This document shows, one piece after another, positions 1 through 11,500 of a stretch of DNA of 64,000 nucleotides. A model generated the notes under the pieces. That model saw only the letters and a program-made list of their open reading frames with translations, made no database searches and was not told the DNA's origin. Both the position numbers and the translations under genes were made by a program. Source of the DNA: Pollenia angustigena (taxonomy: Eukaryota; Arthropoda; Insecta; Diptera; Polleniidae); the NCBI GenBank assembly GCA_930367215.1, contig OV884059.1:235971803-236035802 (forward strand), given 5' to 3'. Within the stretch, counting starts at the first letter, position 1. The number at the start of each line of letters is the position of its first letter.

Positions 1-1127
1 TTAACGTGCCTTACAAATCGATTTATTGCAACCGGCTGTGGTCTTACCTCCTTTTTGAGAAACGTTTTTTCTGCATCCAAACAACACATTCTTAATTCTT
101 CCACAGAGGCTACAGTCATTGGGTATACTATTTTTCCTATCGCCTCTCTTATGTTCTTTTTTAACATTTTTATCATTTCAGCTTCTGGCATTGAAATGGT
201 TAGGCGTGATCTATACTGTGTCATGGCAAAGAAGAAATCATCTATTGATTCACCGGGCAACTGTTTTCGTTCGACCATGTCCCTCATCAATTCAAAACTC
301 GATTGCGTAGCTTGATATTGCTTCAGCAATGCCGATTTTAAGGTGCACCATTCAGAAACATAGTTGGTTTGAATAAACAACCAATACCACTTTTCTGCAG
401 CTCCTTTCACTAGAAGATGAAAATTATCAAGCACCTCTTTCCATGACACACCATATTGACTCTGGAGACGTTCAAGGCGAAAGACAAAATCTTCAACTGC
501 GAGTTTATTGTTGTCGCCATTAAATTCTAGTCCCCATTTATCAATCCGAGGCCGGTTGTAGCTTCGGTGTTCATCACTACACACGGACGACGCTCTCGAG
601 GAGTGAGACGATTGTTGTTGTTGCATGCCAGAGATATCCATTGGCTGTTGTGCTTCGTTGGAACTTCTGGATGCATTTGGTAAGTTCGACATCAACTTGT
701 AATTTTCTTTTTGGGTTTGCTGCACCACAATGCTGAGCCTACTAATAGTAGACGTCAATTGGGCCATTGTATTCTTAATATCGGCTATTTGTGAATTCAT
801 ATTCTGCTCAACTAATTGTTTTACAGACTCTTCTATTCTTCCTAAACTAACGGGTTGATTAGGCTGTCTGCTAGTACCCTGTGCTAACAAATCACTCAAA
901 ACGTTACCACTCTGTGGCATATTCGGAGTACTAGAAATTATAGTTTTCGACAAATCCCTAATCTGTTCGTTATTTTGGTTTCCCTCTGCCATATCTTTAG
1001 CTATATTAGTTTTGGGAGTATTGGGTTTAGAAACTTTTTCTAACACGTGAGGTGAAGAACGATTAAGGTCAAACTGCACTTGTCTAATTCTTTTCCGCGA
1101 TCTTGTTTCAGGCGGACTATTGTTCAT
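1..1127 (-). CDS. LTR-retrotransposon Gag (partial, runs off left edge)
   Basis: One open frame starts at the ATG whose first base is 1127 and stays open for about 375 codons to the window edge, so the C-terminus and pol lie outside. The N-terminal 180 residues are polar, rich in N, Q and S. A compact domain follows, beginning near DKWGLEFNGD with later motifs LLVKGAAEKWYW and ERKQLPGESIDDFF. This is the capsid-type Retrotrans_gag arrangement (W near the start, G-x-A-x-x-W in the middle, R-x-Q-x-x-x-E-S) known from Ty3/gypsy-like elements of flies. Gag packages element RNA into particles. No stop or frameshift was seen, so this copy may be young. Family-level assignment (Ty3/gypsy versus BEL) is not possible without pol. 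Confidence 0.8.
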   Translation of the reverse strand, partial: MNNSPPETRSRKRIRQVQFDLNRSSPHVLEKVSKPNTPKTNIAKDMAEGNQNNEQIRDLSKTIISSTPNMPQSGNVLSDLLAQGTSRQPNQPVSLGRIEESVKQLVEQNMNSQIADIKNTMAQLTSTISRLSIVVQQTQKENYKLMSNLPNASRSSNEAQQPMDISGMQQQQSSHSSRASSVCSDEHRSYNRPRIDKWGLEFNGDNNKLAVEDFVFRLERLQSQYGVSWKEVLDNFHLLVKGAAEKWYWLFIQTNYVSEWCTLKSALLKQYQATQSSFELMRDMVERKQLPGESIDDFFFAMTQYRSRLTISMPEAEMIKMLKKNIREAIGKIVYPMTVASVEELRMCCLDAEKTFLKKEVRPQPVAINRFVRHV

Positions 1128-4100
1128 ACCCTAATATACCGAAATAGCAAGTTGCCCCAAAAAAAAATTACTGATCTTAGATTTTATGTTTGATAAAAAA
1201 AAATCACAACTAAGTGGAAAGAAAAAGGTTTAAATTAACGAAAAAATTTAAAAAAAAAAAATTTTATAAAATTTGGGTTAAATTCAAGATGAAAAATTCA
1301 CGTATGTATGTACCAAAAAAAAATCTTTCAGCTAATAAAAAAAATTGAAATGTAGAAAAAATATATAAAAAAAAAAAAATTCATGCATGCATATAATAAT
1401 AAAAAAAAATCAAGCAAATAAAAAAAATTGAAAAATAAAAAAAAATAATAGTTGCAAAAAAAATAATACTATACTCAAATAAATTGATAAAAAAAAATGA
1501 ATAAATAATTCAATATATAAATTAATAGATAACTAAAGAAAAATAAAAAATATATAAAAAAAATAAATATGTTTTAAATTTGCTTTGATTAGTAACAAAA
1601 AAAATTTTTATCTTTTTACAGGTTGGCAATGGTAGACGGATTCGTATGTCAAGGCGGTATATAATTTTACTGACGGATTCTTGTTGTTTGTGGAAAAACG
1701 TAAATAAAAATACAAATGGGATCAATTACAGCATGATCAATCGTACTTTCCCCTGTATTGGTTACTGAGCGAGCTACGATTGACACCAAATAACATTCAA
1801 TACGACTAACCTCGTTTCCTAACAGAGCACGAGAGGTTATTGAATGATACCCGTTGCTGTACTGTCATAGATCTCCTATTATAAATTATAATTCTACAAT
1901 AAAAAATTTTAAAGTGAAATCGAAACTAAACACCCTACAATTAGGAATCTATAATGCTTCACTAAGCTAAGGCAGTTCAATCCCGTAAGTTCTAATAATG
2001 TTCTATCCAATTTTAAATTTGTTGAATCTTATTCACATACAACACTCTATTTATCTATTCCCTAGGTGGCTATATAAATAAAACTCTGCAATTCTAAAAA
2101 GGACGTTTGAAGTTACTGAAGGTGTGTTATTTCCCTATATATGTATAGATGTTTCCACATATTGATTGTCACAATAGCTCAGGATACTTTATCAAATTAT
2201 TCGAAAAAGTATTCCGAGTTATTCAATTTAATTTGGGCGCCATTTCTTTTACGGGCCGGTTGACACGCGAGGTTTCCGACTAGCTCCTCCTTTGGTTTTT
2301 GTTTTCCTATTGTGACTCTCAGGTGGTCCCAACCCTTCTCGCCTGACGCGTACCCGAACACGAAAAAAAAAATAAAAATAAACACATCAAAACTGAAACT
2401 ACAACACCATGATTTCCACAAACACAAGATCCATCACGATGAGACAGATGTTGGTCTCACTAATTGCCCTCCCAACCTAGCCGAAAAATATAGTCCAAAA
2501 CTGTTTGATTTCCGACCCCAAAATCCACCTGACCCTACTTTTACTTACCGGTCTACCATTGCCACAACCTTAATGAATTAATCCATCATTTTTTCTGTAA
2601 ATTTCTTAATCACAACAAAATTTATTCATATTTATAAAATTAATAATATAAACTAACAAAATTATAAATTTTATGTTTTATATAACTATTAAAATAAATT
2701 ATAAAACTAAAATAATATACTAATAAGCTAATCCTAACTTCATTTATTTTTCAGCCGTTACTAATTTAATTTTTATTTATATTATAAATTCAAATTCAAA
2801 TATTATTTTTTCCTTTATTAATTTGTATATATATGTATGTTTATATATTTGAGTTTAGCTCAAAAATAACAAATTCTATATTTTCTAAAAATTCTTTTTC
2901 TCTTCATATATTAATTCCTATCAGAGCTCAAATTATCTATTTAATTTCTTCCTTCAAAAATATTGACGTTTTTACTAATTTTGAAATTTGAAAACTTAAA
3001 GGAGCTCCCTGAAGTTCACTATATTTTCCAAATTCTTATATTTCTTCTCTAATACTTTCCGCGCCTAATTTGAGCACTAAACTTGGAATTCTTTATGTTA
3101 TTATACCTTTTTTTTTTTAACTCAAACATTTATAAATACACAAATTAACTTATATTTCTTTTTCCTTTTTCCTAGGCTGTTTTCCTGATCGATACACACA
3201 AAACACTCACAAAGGACACAATATTTATCCACAATCAAACCTCAACTCTAAATTAAATGGATTCTCCTATTTTTTTTTTTTTTATATAGTTATAAGCTTA
3301 TAAACTACACTAATTTTTTTTCATTATTTAATGCAATATTTAAATTTTTACTTAAATGTTCTTTTTTTAATATTATCCAATAACCTGTACTTTTTCTTTT
3401 ACTTATTCAATTCAATTTTTAATTTTACTGTTTTTTTTTTTATGCTTTCCATATGTTTTCTTTTTCTGTTGTTTTTTTTTTTTTTTTTTTTTGATTTTTA
3501 ACCAATGAACTTATTTAAATTTCTTGTTTATCTACACTTTTAAGGCAATATTTTCTCTATCATTTACTTAAAAAAAATTTCATAAATAAAAATTCATAAT
3601 TTTACATACACTCAATTTGATTTTCTTCTTTTCTTCAGGATAGCAAAAAAAAATGGTTTGTATTATTCCTGATCAAAATTGCTCTATATTCACAGCTTAG
3701 GGTTTTTATACAGTTTGGAATCTAATGGCTTTTCCTTCTTTTTCTTTTAATCACCGCCAAGCTCGCTCGTATATTCAAACGTATATAAATACAATAAAAT
3801 AAACTTGGTTACCTGGCTATATCCCCTGTGTGGTGTGGAGAAACTCCTTCCGACAGACCTCGTAAGTTAATACCAGTAAGAATAGAGAATAGCCAGCTAT
3901 ATTAAAAAAGGATGTAATAATATTTTATTATTACACTACTCTCTAAATTACACTTTCCCAAATTTTCATTTACTTAAGCTTTTGTTTCTTTTTTTCCCCA
4001 ATTGTCTCACCATAATAAAATACCCAGATTTGTTAATAACTTACTCATCAAAATTTTCTTAAAATTTGATTTATAAATCTTTAACAACTCTAGAACTTTA

Positions 4101-4900
4101 CCATGACTAACAACAATCACTTCACAGACTTAATAAATGAAAATTTGCTTTTATTACAAACACTTTAAATTGTGGCACTAACTTACGTTTTTTTTTTATT
4201 TTATGACTTCACTTATTTTTATTTGAAAATCTCCAATTTAAAATCTGCGATTTGCTTTCCTTTTGCCCTTACAGTAGCAGTAATTCCACTTTTACACCAC
4301 ACAAAAAAAAAATAAATAAACTTTAAGAACTTTAAATTACTTTTACTTTTTCACTCGACTGTCTGTCTCACTGTACAATTAATTTACTAATAAAATTAGC
4401 TCTCTTATTTCGTCTATTTAAATACCATCTCCATATTAAGCCCTGCGGCGGTATTTTCCAAAATTCTCATTTAATTTCCAAATCACTACAAAATCTCACT
4501 AAAGAAAATCTATGTTCTTAATTTTGCTCTTGGCGCCTCTCCTATTACCACAAAAATACTAAAAGAAATATATACATATATACTTTTGTATTCGCGCCTC
4601 TGTATCTTTTTAAAATATTTACTTATAACAAAAAATCTTGGCGCCTTTTACTTCTAAAATAAAAAAAATTATATAACCCAAAATTAATTATATAATTTTT
4701 CCGCGCTTATAAAAATTTCTTATTTTAAATAAATATTCATAACAAATCTTTAAAATAACGCGGCTTTAATCTATATAAATAACCCCATAAACTTATAGTT
4801 CCTCTACCTCGACCAGTTTGCTTACCAGGCGTTCATAAAATTTCACAAGTAAATTCCATTCATTCATTAGTTTTAATAAATTATATTTTGAAAATTATTT
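1128..4900. other. AT-rich leader/LTR-like stretch without genes
   Basis: This stretch is extremely A-rich (1140-1600) and T-rich (2600-4750) with many homopolymer runs. It probably contains the untranslated leader and perhaps the 5' LTR of the minus-strand retrotransposon, but no second LTR is in the window to define ends. No open frame with recognisable content was found. Confidence 0.4.
2233..2242 (-). other. Candidate primer-binding site of the retrotransposon
   Basis: On the minus strand this reads TGGCGCCCAA, the first ten bases complementary to the 3' end of tRNA-Lys used by gypsy-like elements. It lies 1.1 kb upstream of the Gag start, a plausible leader length. The bases beyond position ten do not continue the match and no LTR end was found beside it, so this may be chance. 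Confidence 0.3.
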
Positions 4901-4907
4901 TTCACTT

Positions 4908-5290
4908 TTGAATGGAAAATACAGCCCTGCAAAAATTTTACTATACCCCGCCCTGCACTATTTTACTATTACGCCAACGTTGCCTACGGCCACACACAAA
5001 CACATATGTTTTTTCCTTATTTGTCGGCTGCCATTAACACAAAAAACACACGTGAGTATGCATTTTTTATTAATTTTCAATTTTCTTCTATTTTTTTAGG
5101 TTCTTGGGACATTGTAGGTACATTAATGGATACCGGAGACGAAACTACACGTAAGTACAAATATGTATCGTTCCTCTAACCACTTTTATTTGCAACAACC
5201 AACTAATTCTAAATTTTCCCTTTTTCAGCCTGCCCAGCAGTACAAAGAAAAACACGCTGCATACTTATTTTGGAATAAGCAAAAGAAAAT
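4908..5290 (+). other. Possible spliced non-coding or mini-exon transcript
   Basis: Two good intron-like intervals are arranged in series: GTGAGT at 5052 to a T-rich AG ending 5099, and GTAAGT at 5151 to TTTTTCAG ending 5228. They define a 51-nt middle exon (5100-5150). The frames do not join into a long protein: the frame open through 4908-5051 meets a stop in the middle exon. It may be an untranslated exon set or chance. Confidence 0.2.
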
Positions 5291-5319
5291 TTTGCTTTCA
5301 TAATGCCAGCTAAAATTCT

Positions 5320-5575
5320 ACGGCTTGTACAAATTTACACAAATTGAAAGCCGTGACGTAGGCTGCACTCAATTTGTAAGCAAATTACTTTCACGATGTC
5401 ATCAAGAAAACAGTTTATATCGACAAAATGTAATCATCTGCTAAATTGACTGTACATTGCCAAACCAATGAAAAGGTGAACTAAAAAGCAATTCCCTGGT
5501 CAATTTAAAAAGTGTGGGTGTGCTAGTAAAAAAAAGAGAGTGTATTGTAAATTGAAAAGCAAAACTTGATCGTGT
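5320..5575. repeat. R1-family dispersed repeat, diverged copy
   Basis: This segment matches 49975-50175 and 6340-6475, sharing a stretch ending GGTCAATTTAAAAAGTGTG and the subterminal CAAAACTTGATCGTGTG. The terminal part is eroded. It is a non-coding MITE-like element whose best-preserved copy is at 49922-50182. Confidence 0.6.
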
Positions 5576-6300
5576 GATCTTCAAGTTTGCAATAATTGCC
5601 CACCAATACAGCTACCATCATTGCCGGCAATACATATGTACACCGGGATGCTGCCTATATACAAGATGACACAATTTCGACTTTGGCTGCAATCTGTGTG
5701 TCCATATTTATCCCCGTAAAGACAGGTAGTAAAGGTCAGTCCGACCCGGAAGTTTAAATTTTTCAATTAGACACCCGTTGTTTTGCTAGTAATTTGTTCG
5801 TGGCGGTATATATATGTGGATGTAAATTATTAATTTCATCCCATACATACATATTTCCACCCAACATTTGCAATCAACTGAAATAAATTCAACAGTGAGT
5901 AGAAATATAAATTCCAATTTGCACAGTATCACGATAGTGGCATATGACGTAGTTACGTTGGACAAGACTATGTGTAATATTTACCACCAAAGCACACCAT
6001 AGTTGGTACCAACGTAAAAGTTTACCTACGTCAGCCCCTATCTTTGTATTGTCAAAAAAAAAATTGTAAAAAAAAAATGAATAAATTTTCCTGTGTTTGC
6101 TCAAAACTTCAAAACAAATAAAACGCTAACAAAAAAAAATTGCAATTTCTTTAAATTTGAAATTTCTTTTATTTTTAAAGGAAACCAAAATACCATAACG
6201 ATGGAATCGTAAGTGAATAGAGTGAGTTTATGACATTTATGAAGGCTCAATTTAGACCTTCTGTATTTGTTAATTTTGACTAGCATTTGTCATATTAATA
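5576..6300. other. Gene-free spacer
   Basis: AT-rich sequence between two R1 repeat copies. Only short chance open frames were seen, and nothing recognisable. Confidence 0.5.
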
Positions 6301-6304
6301 AATT

Positions 6305-6478
6305 TTACCCGCAACAAGCTGTTAAATTGAAAGTAAAGTGCCAAACAAATGGAAAGGTGAAATTGAAAGCCATCTCGTGGTCAATTTAAAAAGTGTGAGT
6401 GTGTTAGTAAAAAACTGAGAGTGTATTGCAAATTGAAAGGAGTTGAAAGGCAAAACTTGATCGTGTGGCCACCAAGTT
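6305..6478. repeat. R1-family dispersed repeat, partial copy
   Basis: It is close to the right two thirds of the 49922-50182 copy and ends with the same CTTGATCGTGTGGCC followed by ACCAAGTTA. That shared flank suggests the repeat extends slightly past the terminal inverted repeat. Confidence 0.6.
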
Positions 6479-6502
6479 AGAGAGGAATGTCAAAAGTTGC
6501 TT

Positions 6503-6782
6503 GTGTTTACCTTGTGTAAATATACCTTGGTAGTAATGCTGGGTACACACTATGCAACGCGTTTACGCAACTAGTGAATTAAATTCATTTTCATTCATTC
6601 TAGATTGCATCAACATCAAAACGCTTTGATATTTTGAGGTTGCATTGAAACAGATTGCATGTAGGTTGCATTGTGTGTACCCAGCATAAGATTTTGACAA
6701 CGGCGAGGAATTTTACACAAACAAAATGCCTGTTGTTTTTTGTATTGTTGTAGTAGTAAGCAGACCTATTGGATAGGCCTTG
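6503..6782 (+). mobile_element. Truncated family-G hAT-like MITE carrying the end of a family-A MITE
   Basis: From the left: about 27 bp of the right end of family A (ending CCTTG at 6529), then GTAGTAAG, then the right half of family G ending GGATAGGCCTTG at 6782. The GTAGTAAG next to the A end is the reverse complement of the CTTACTAC that flanks family A in the other G copy at 7090. Family A therefore sits at the identical site in both G copies, here on the opposite strand. The GTAGTAAG is itself split by the 150-bp element at 6537-6686. Confidence 0.75.
6537..6686. mobile_element. 150-bp MITE with TAA duplication (PIF/Harbinger-like)
   Basis: Perfect 14-bp terminal inverted repeats TGCTGGGTACACAC, extended after one mismatch by ATGCAAC. 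TAA stands on both sides (6534-6536 and 6687-6689). The uninterrupted sequence at 7083-7097, on the other strand, has a single TAA at this point, confirming a 3-bp duplication. A TWA duplication is the hallmark of PIF/Harbinger. No coding capacity. Confidence 0.85.
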
Positions 6783-7097
6783 GAAACAAGTAAACAATAT
6801 TTTTGTATTTATCTTTTGTCTTTTTTGTGTATTTTCAACTACTTTGCTTTTTGACAATTCGTATCACAAAACAACAATAAAAAGCCCTGTTGTTTGTTTT
6901 ATTGTACAATTGTTATAATCTCGCGGCTACCTGCTATAAATATACCTTGGATAGCAACAAATAAAATACAAAGTTGTGTTTTTGGTGTTGTACTTGTTCA
7001 AGGCCTATCCAATAGGTCTGCTTACTTCTACAACAATACAAAAAACAACAAGCATTTTGTTTGTGTAAAATCCTCGCCGTTGTCAAAATCTTACTAC

Positions 7098-7322
7098 CAA
7101 GGTATATTTACACAAAGTAAACTCGTTGGCCCATATGTTTGTCAGCTGATTACCCCTAGTTGGAACATAAACGTCGAATTTCGTGTATATGAGCCAAAAT
7201 TTGTACATGTGTGCGTTAAATTGTTTTTATTTTATATGAAGATAATTTTGACAAATAGGTTCCTTTTATAGAGTAGTATGTATACACTCCCAAATGAGTC
7301 TACCTTGTGTAAATATACCTTG
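7098..7322. mobile_element. Family-A hAT-like MITE (225 bp), nested in G
   Basis: The ends are CAAGGTATATTTACACAA on the left and TTGTGTAAATATACCTTG on the right. The target duplication is CTTACTAC (7090-7097). Its right copy is split, C at 7323 plus TTA, then the element 7327-7705, then CTAC at 7709-7712. Length matches the copy at 56608-56832. Non-coding. Confidence 0.9.
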
Positions 7323-7326
7323 CTTA

Positions 7327-7705
7327 AGGTGCTATCAGACGGGATGTATTTTACATATGTACTGTCAAATTTTCCATCTGTAAAAGTTGTACACATCGTG
7401 TGATACATATGAAACTTTGCATGTGTAAAAAACATGTGGAAATACATATGTAAATTTTTCGATTAGAACACGCTCTATTTTCCTGTGGTAAACATAAACA
7501 AAACAGCTGGTTTGTTTTGAAACGTAAACAAAAGTCAGCTTTTGTTTACATTTATTGGTTATGTCATAAGGAAAAACATAAGCAGGTGTGATAGCAAAAA
7601 TTATGAATCGTATGTAAAATGGAAATTTTGACATACATACGGAATTACATATGGGAAAGAAAAGTGACAGTACATATGTAAAATACATCCCGTCTGATAG
7701 CACCT
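7327..7705. mobile_element. Family-B MITE (379 bp) with TTA duplication
   Basis: The terminal inverted repeats are perfect for 41 bp, beginning AGGTGCTATCAGACGGGATG. TTA lies on both sides (7324-7326 and 7706-7708). It landed inside the right-hand 8-bp duplication of family A, so it is younger than that insertion. TTA and the long perfect ends suggest a PIF/Harbinger-like non-autonomous element. The 166-codon minus-strand open frame overlapping it has no recognisable content. Confidence 0.88.
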
Positions 7706-7778
7706 TTACTACTACATAGGCAAAAAAAAGGAAAAATGTGTTTTGTGTGCATGTATGTGTGGCAAAAAACCAAAAAAG

Positions 7779-8237
7779 CAAGGCGAATTCATCCCAGGTA
7801 ATCTCGGTACTACAACAAGTACAACTCGTACAAAAACCACAAGCAATTTGTTTTTGTAAAATCATTGTACAATGTCAAAAACAGAAATAAAACAAAACAG
7901 AAACAAAGATAATAAAAGAGAACAAACAAAATTTTGACATCCAACAGTGATTTTAGCTAATATCAGCTGGGGTCTAATCACCGCATACGATACTATCGTA
8001 TCGAATAAACTGTCGAATGTTTTTGCATACGATAGACACTGACGTATCGAAAAAAAACTCGACAAATGTAATGTCGAGTTACTCGATAACGAATGCTATT
8101 ATTTCAAATTCAATCCATTTCATTCGATATCGAGTTTCATGATACCAAAATAAGTAATTTCGATCAATTTTGCTCGATATCGTATGCGGTGATTAGACCC
8201 CAGGGCTTTTAAGACCACCTGTAATAAATTCGCCTTG
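7779..8237. mobile_element. Family-C hAT-like MITE (459 bp), nested in G
   Basis: The ends are CAAGGCGAATTCATCCCAGG and the reverse complement of CAAGGCGAATTTATTACAGG, with a perfect 8-bp duplication CAAAAAAG at 7771-7778 and 8238-8245. It carries the internal element 7969-8201. Solitary ends of this family (AATTCGCCTTG) also occur near 49577 and 50287. Confidence 0.87.
7969..8201. mobile_element. Family-D MITE, nested in family C
   Basis: Inverted ends GGGGTCTAATCACCGCATAC, with an interior of ATCGAT-rich imperfect inverted repeats. A second copy in opposite orientation is at 32726-32940. The duplication at the ends is not clear (CT and AG extend the ends to 7967-8203). Non-coding. Confidence 0.8.
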
Positions 8238-8479
8238 CAAAAAAGTAAACAAAAATATACACGTATAAGGAAAATGTAAACAACATTTGATATCGTTGAG
8301 GAAAAAAACCAACATCTGGATTCTTAAGCAGACCTATTGGATAGACCTTGTACTTGTTGTTGTATCGCCACCACCGTTTTCATGAACTCTCCTTGGCTCC
8401 ATCCTACTAGAGATGCTTTAAATTCTATAGTTATTTTAATTTAATAACAAACAATTTAACAAACTTTTATAATTTTTAT

Positions 8480-8485
8480 TTTATT
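8480..8485 (-). terminator. Polyadenylation signal of Nup160
   Basis: AATAAA on the minus strand, 56-61 bases past the Nup160 stop codon. Confidence 0.6.
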
Positions 8486-8540
8486 GAAAAATTCTTAAAA
8501 TTAAGGTTAGGAGAAAAAATTTATCTTAAGTTTCAGTATC

Positions 8541-11500
8541 TTAAGACTTCCACTGTTGCTGTTCTCGGTTAATTTGAAACGACATCTCTATTTTATCTTG
8601 TGCTGTCCTTGTAGCAGTCTCGATGTATTTATGTAATTTTTCCTCCAGTTCAGCTTGAGCTTGACGGTATTCAATATCCTCGCTATTAAGTTTTAATCCG
8701 TACAACAGTAAATCGATAGAATTTATTGGTAAGCACATTTCTGGATTTGTAACTGCAATCGAGTGTTTAAAACTAAAATATTCACTACCCGCTCCCAACA
8801 TAGCAGACAGCATTTCCTGTGCCAATTCGGCTGCTTCTAAGAATCGACTGTGTCTGACGTACAAATATAAAAGCTCTGAACAGTTAGACAATTTGTAATT
8901 GTTATGCAGCCACTGTGGTACAAACGATTGTAAGCTTAAAAGCTTGCTGGCAACCGATTTTCGTATTTGTGTTGAAGATTCTTCTTCATTGTCCTCCACT
9001 AATTTACGTAATAGTGACCAGGCCATGTCCGAAGCTTTATTTCGATGTGGCAAGTCCGCCAGATCATTTTCTTGTAGCCAGTCCCAAGCATCTGTTGGAT
9101 TTTCATCAGCTGTACGTACGCAAGCTGCAGCTAGACTATCAAATATGGGCAAGACACTAATTAAGAATCCCTTGGCTAGTTTAAGCGCAGCGGTGAATAA
9201 ACCACAACTAGATAAAATCATTGATAACTCTTGTGGTCCCGCGTTAATAAATGAATGTATATCCTTCCTGTATTCTGATAACTTTATAAGCGCCTCGGTA
9301 TGTAACATTTCCTTTTTAATATGTTTAATTTCAAGCACTACAACTTGAGTTTTTGCGATTGAAGTTTGATCATCGTTTTCCTTTTCGTCGTCACCGTCAT
9401 GCGTAGCATCTTTAGAAGTATTGTTTACATCGTACTCATCCCCTATAACAGGTTTAGCAATCCAACGATAACGTTCATCAATTAGGTGTAAACAGTTCAA
9501 GCAGACCAATAGCGATGAGAAACGTTTATGCAGTGATTCTAAGCTGTCGCCTTCAAGTTGATAACGCATTGACTGTTCGTACATTATAGCAGAGGCTTAA
9601 AAAATATTGAATTAAATAAAGAATAATGTGTACATTAGAGTGGTTCTAAAACACTTTTAGTAAGATGATTTAAATAAACTTATAAAATAAATTGCTGAGC
9701 TATAAGGAAATTATCAAAAATATTTAAAATTGTAAGAAAGAAAGCTTAAAGTTGTTTTAAAAAATATAATTTTTAATGCTTAAATATGACTTCATAACAA
9801 TCTTCAATTGTGTAGACTAGAAAAATTTCAACTTACCTTTCCTCATGTTTCCGTTATTAACATGAAAAGCATATAAGAAATCATAAATTTCATTATTCTC
9901 CATCGATTGAGATCGAGCTCTTGACTCAACAATATTTTCAAATTCCTCATGCAGACCAACATAGGGAAAATGCATTAATAAATCATATCGTTTACGGTTA
10001 AACAATGTAATAACCAATTGACGCAAACAGTCTTTCCGTCGTGACAATTCTGCATTGTATATTAATGAATGATAAGCTTCCTCATAATGTTCCAGTAGAA
10101 GATGATTATTGAATACAATTGACTGAAACATTGGTAGTTGTGGGTCACTTTTATCAAGCAAGCCAATGGCTACTTGGGCCATTGATATAATGTAATCCAA
10201 TGCGTTGTGTTGTTCAAAGAGCTGTATGACTTTCAGGTAATATTGAGCTATGCATTGGTTAGTTACTTTTACTTGAAACTTGTCGTTTTCAATGTCGGTA
10301 AGGTTTTCTGCAATGGAAGCATATGGAGTATTCCTTAGAATTTTCTCAGCAAGAAATTGTTCTTTAACAACACCCTTTGCAGACTGTAAGAACAAATCAT
10401 AAGCCTTGTGAGATTCACCACTATCGAGTAATGTGACTGCCAAAATGAATTGCCGAGAGCATATGTTCCATTCACACCAGTTGTTGAGTAGACGCACGTA
10501 ATCTGCAATGATTATGTGCTGACAAGTGCTAAATACCCACTCGCCAAAAACGAAATTAAAGGAAACAGCCCAAATCAATTGGCTGACTATAGTGGATAAT
10601 GGCATTAAAGTTTGTTGCCAACTGACGTTATCAAGAATTTTAAAATTGTTTGCGTACAAAGCCATAGCTGTATAAAGTCCCTTAGCATTCAGAAAGACCT
10701 GCAGCAGGGGAGCAGAATTACACTTCCCACTATTTGTATAAATTCGCCCAGCTCCAGAAGTCAACTGCAAGAGATTTAGTCTTTGCATAGACGTTTCCAT
10801 AGCAGCTGCTGTATTAATATTAACAGGAGTTTCTGATATCCATACCATAACGTAATATGATTGAAGAAATATTAAAACGTCGGGCATAAATTGAGAACGT
10901 AAACATTCTAAAATATCGACTGGCAAAGAATGAGTATCGATTAAAATTTGTTGCAACAGCAGAAGATTGCGACAAATAGCAAATCGTATCAACGCATTTT
11001 GTCGCACAGTTTCGCCCAACAAGGATATACCAGCTTGACTTCCAAAGAGTGCACCAAAAGTCATAAACGCTCTGGTAGTGTGCTTTAAATAAGTAAAATT
11101 TGTATGCATAGTTTCGGGATTACCATTATCCATGCGCAAAATATCAATTAACATTGACATTGCATTACGCAAATCTTTAATGGACTGCATTTTTTGCCTA
11201 ATGACCACCAAAAAATTTGATGGTAAAAGTTCTTTTTCATTATCTCCCGCCAAAAGTTCTTGAGTCAGTTTTGCTATTAATATATTTGGCATCTCCAACT
11301 GATATAATTTGCGATCAGTATCTATTTTAACATCTTCTGGAAGCCATTTTTCTATTTGAGCCAAAATTTCCACCAAGTTTACTAAATCTCTTCCTTGACG
11401 TTCATTATCTGGAAAATGTAACGGAACTACAATATCTGCATCTACATCTTCACCAGCAAGCATTAAATGTTCTATAGTTTCACATGGTCTAAGTAAAGCA

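Larger units (their letters stand above)
6999..8350. mobile_element. Family-G hAT-like MITE, copy 1, with nested insertions
   Basis: The ends are CAAGGCCTATCCAATAGG and its near reverse complement ending ACCTTG, flanked by a perfect 8-bp duplication TACTTGTT (6991-6998 and 8351-8358). An 8-bp duplication with CAAGG ends fits hAT, whose terminal consensus is roughly YARNG. Removing the three inserts (7098-7322, 7327-7705, 7779-8237) and their duplications leaves about 270 bp, matching the roughly 276 bp of the copy at 14232-15747 after its own insert is removed. Non-coding. Confidence 0.9.

Noticed and set aside
6894..7271. A 125-codon plus-strand gene
   Set aside because: It crosses the boundaries of families G and A, which are non-coding MITEs.
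7365..7865. A 166-codon protein-coding gene on minus
   Set aside because: The frame runs through family B, the split duplication of A, G sequence and part of family C; it has no recognisable domain.
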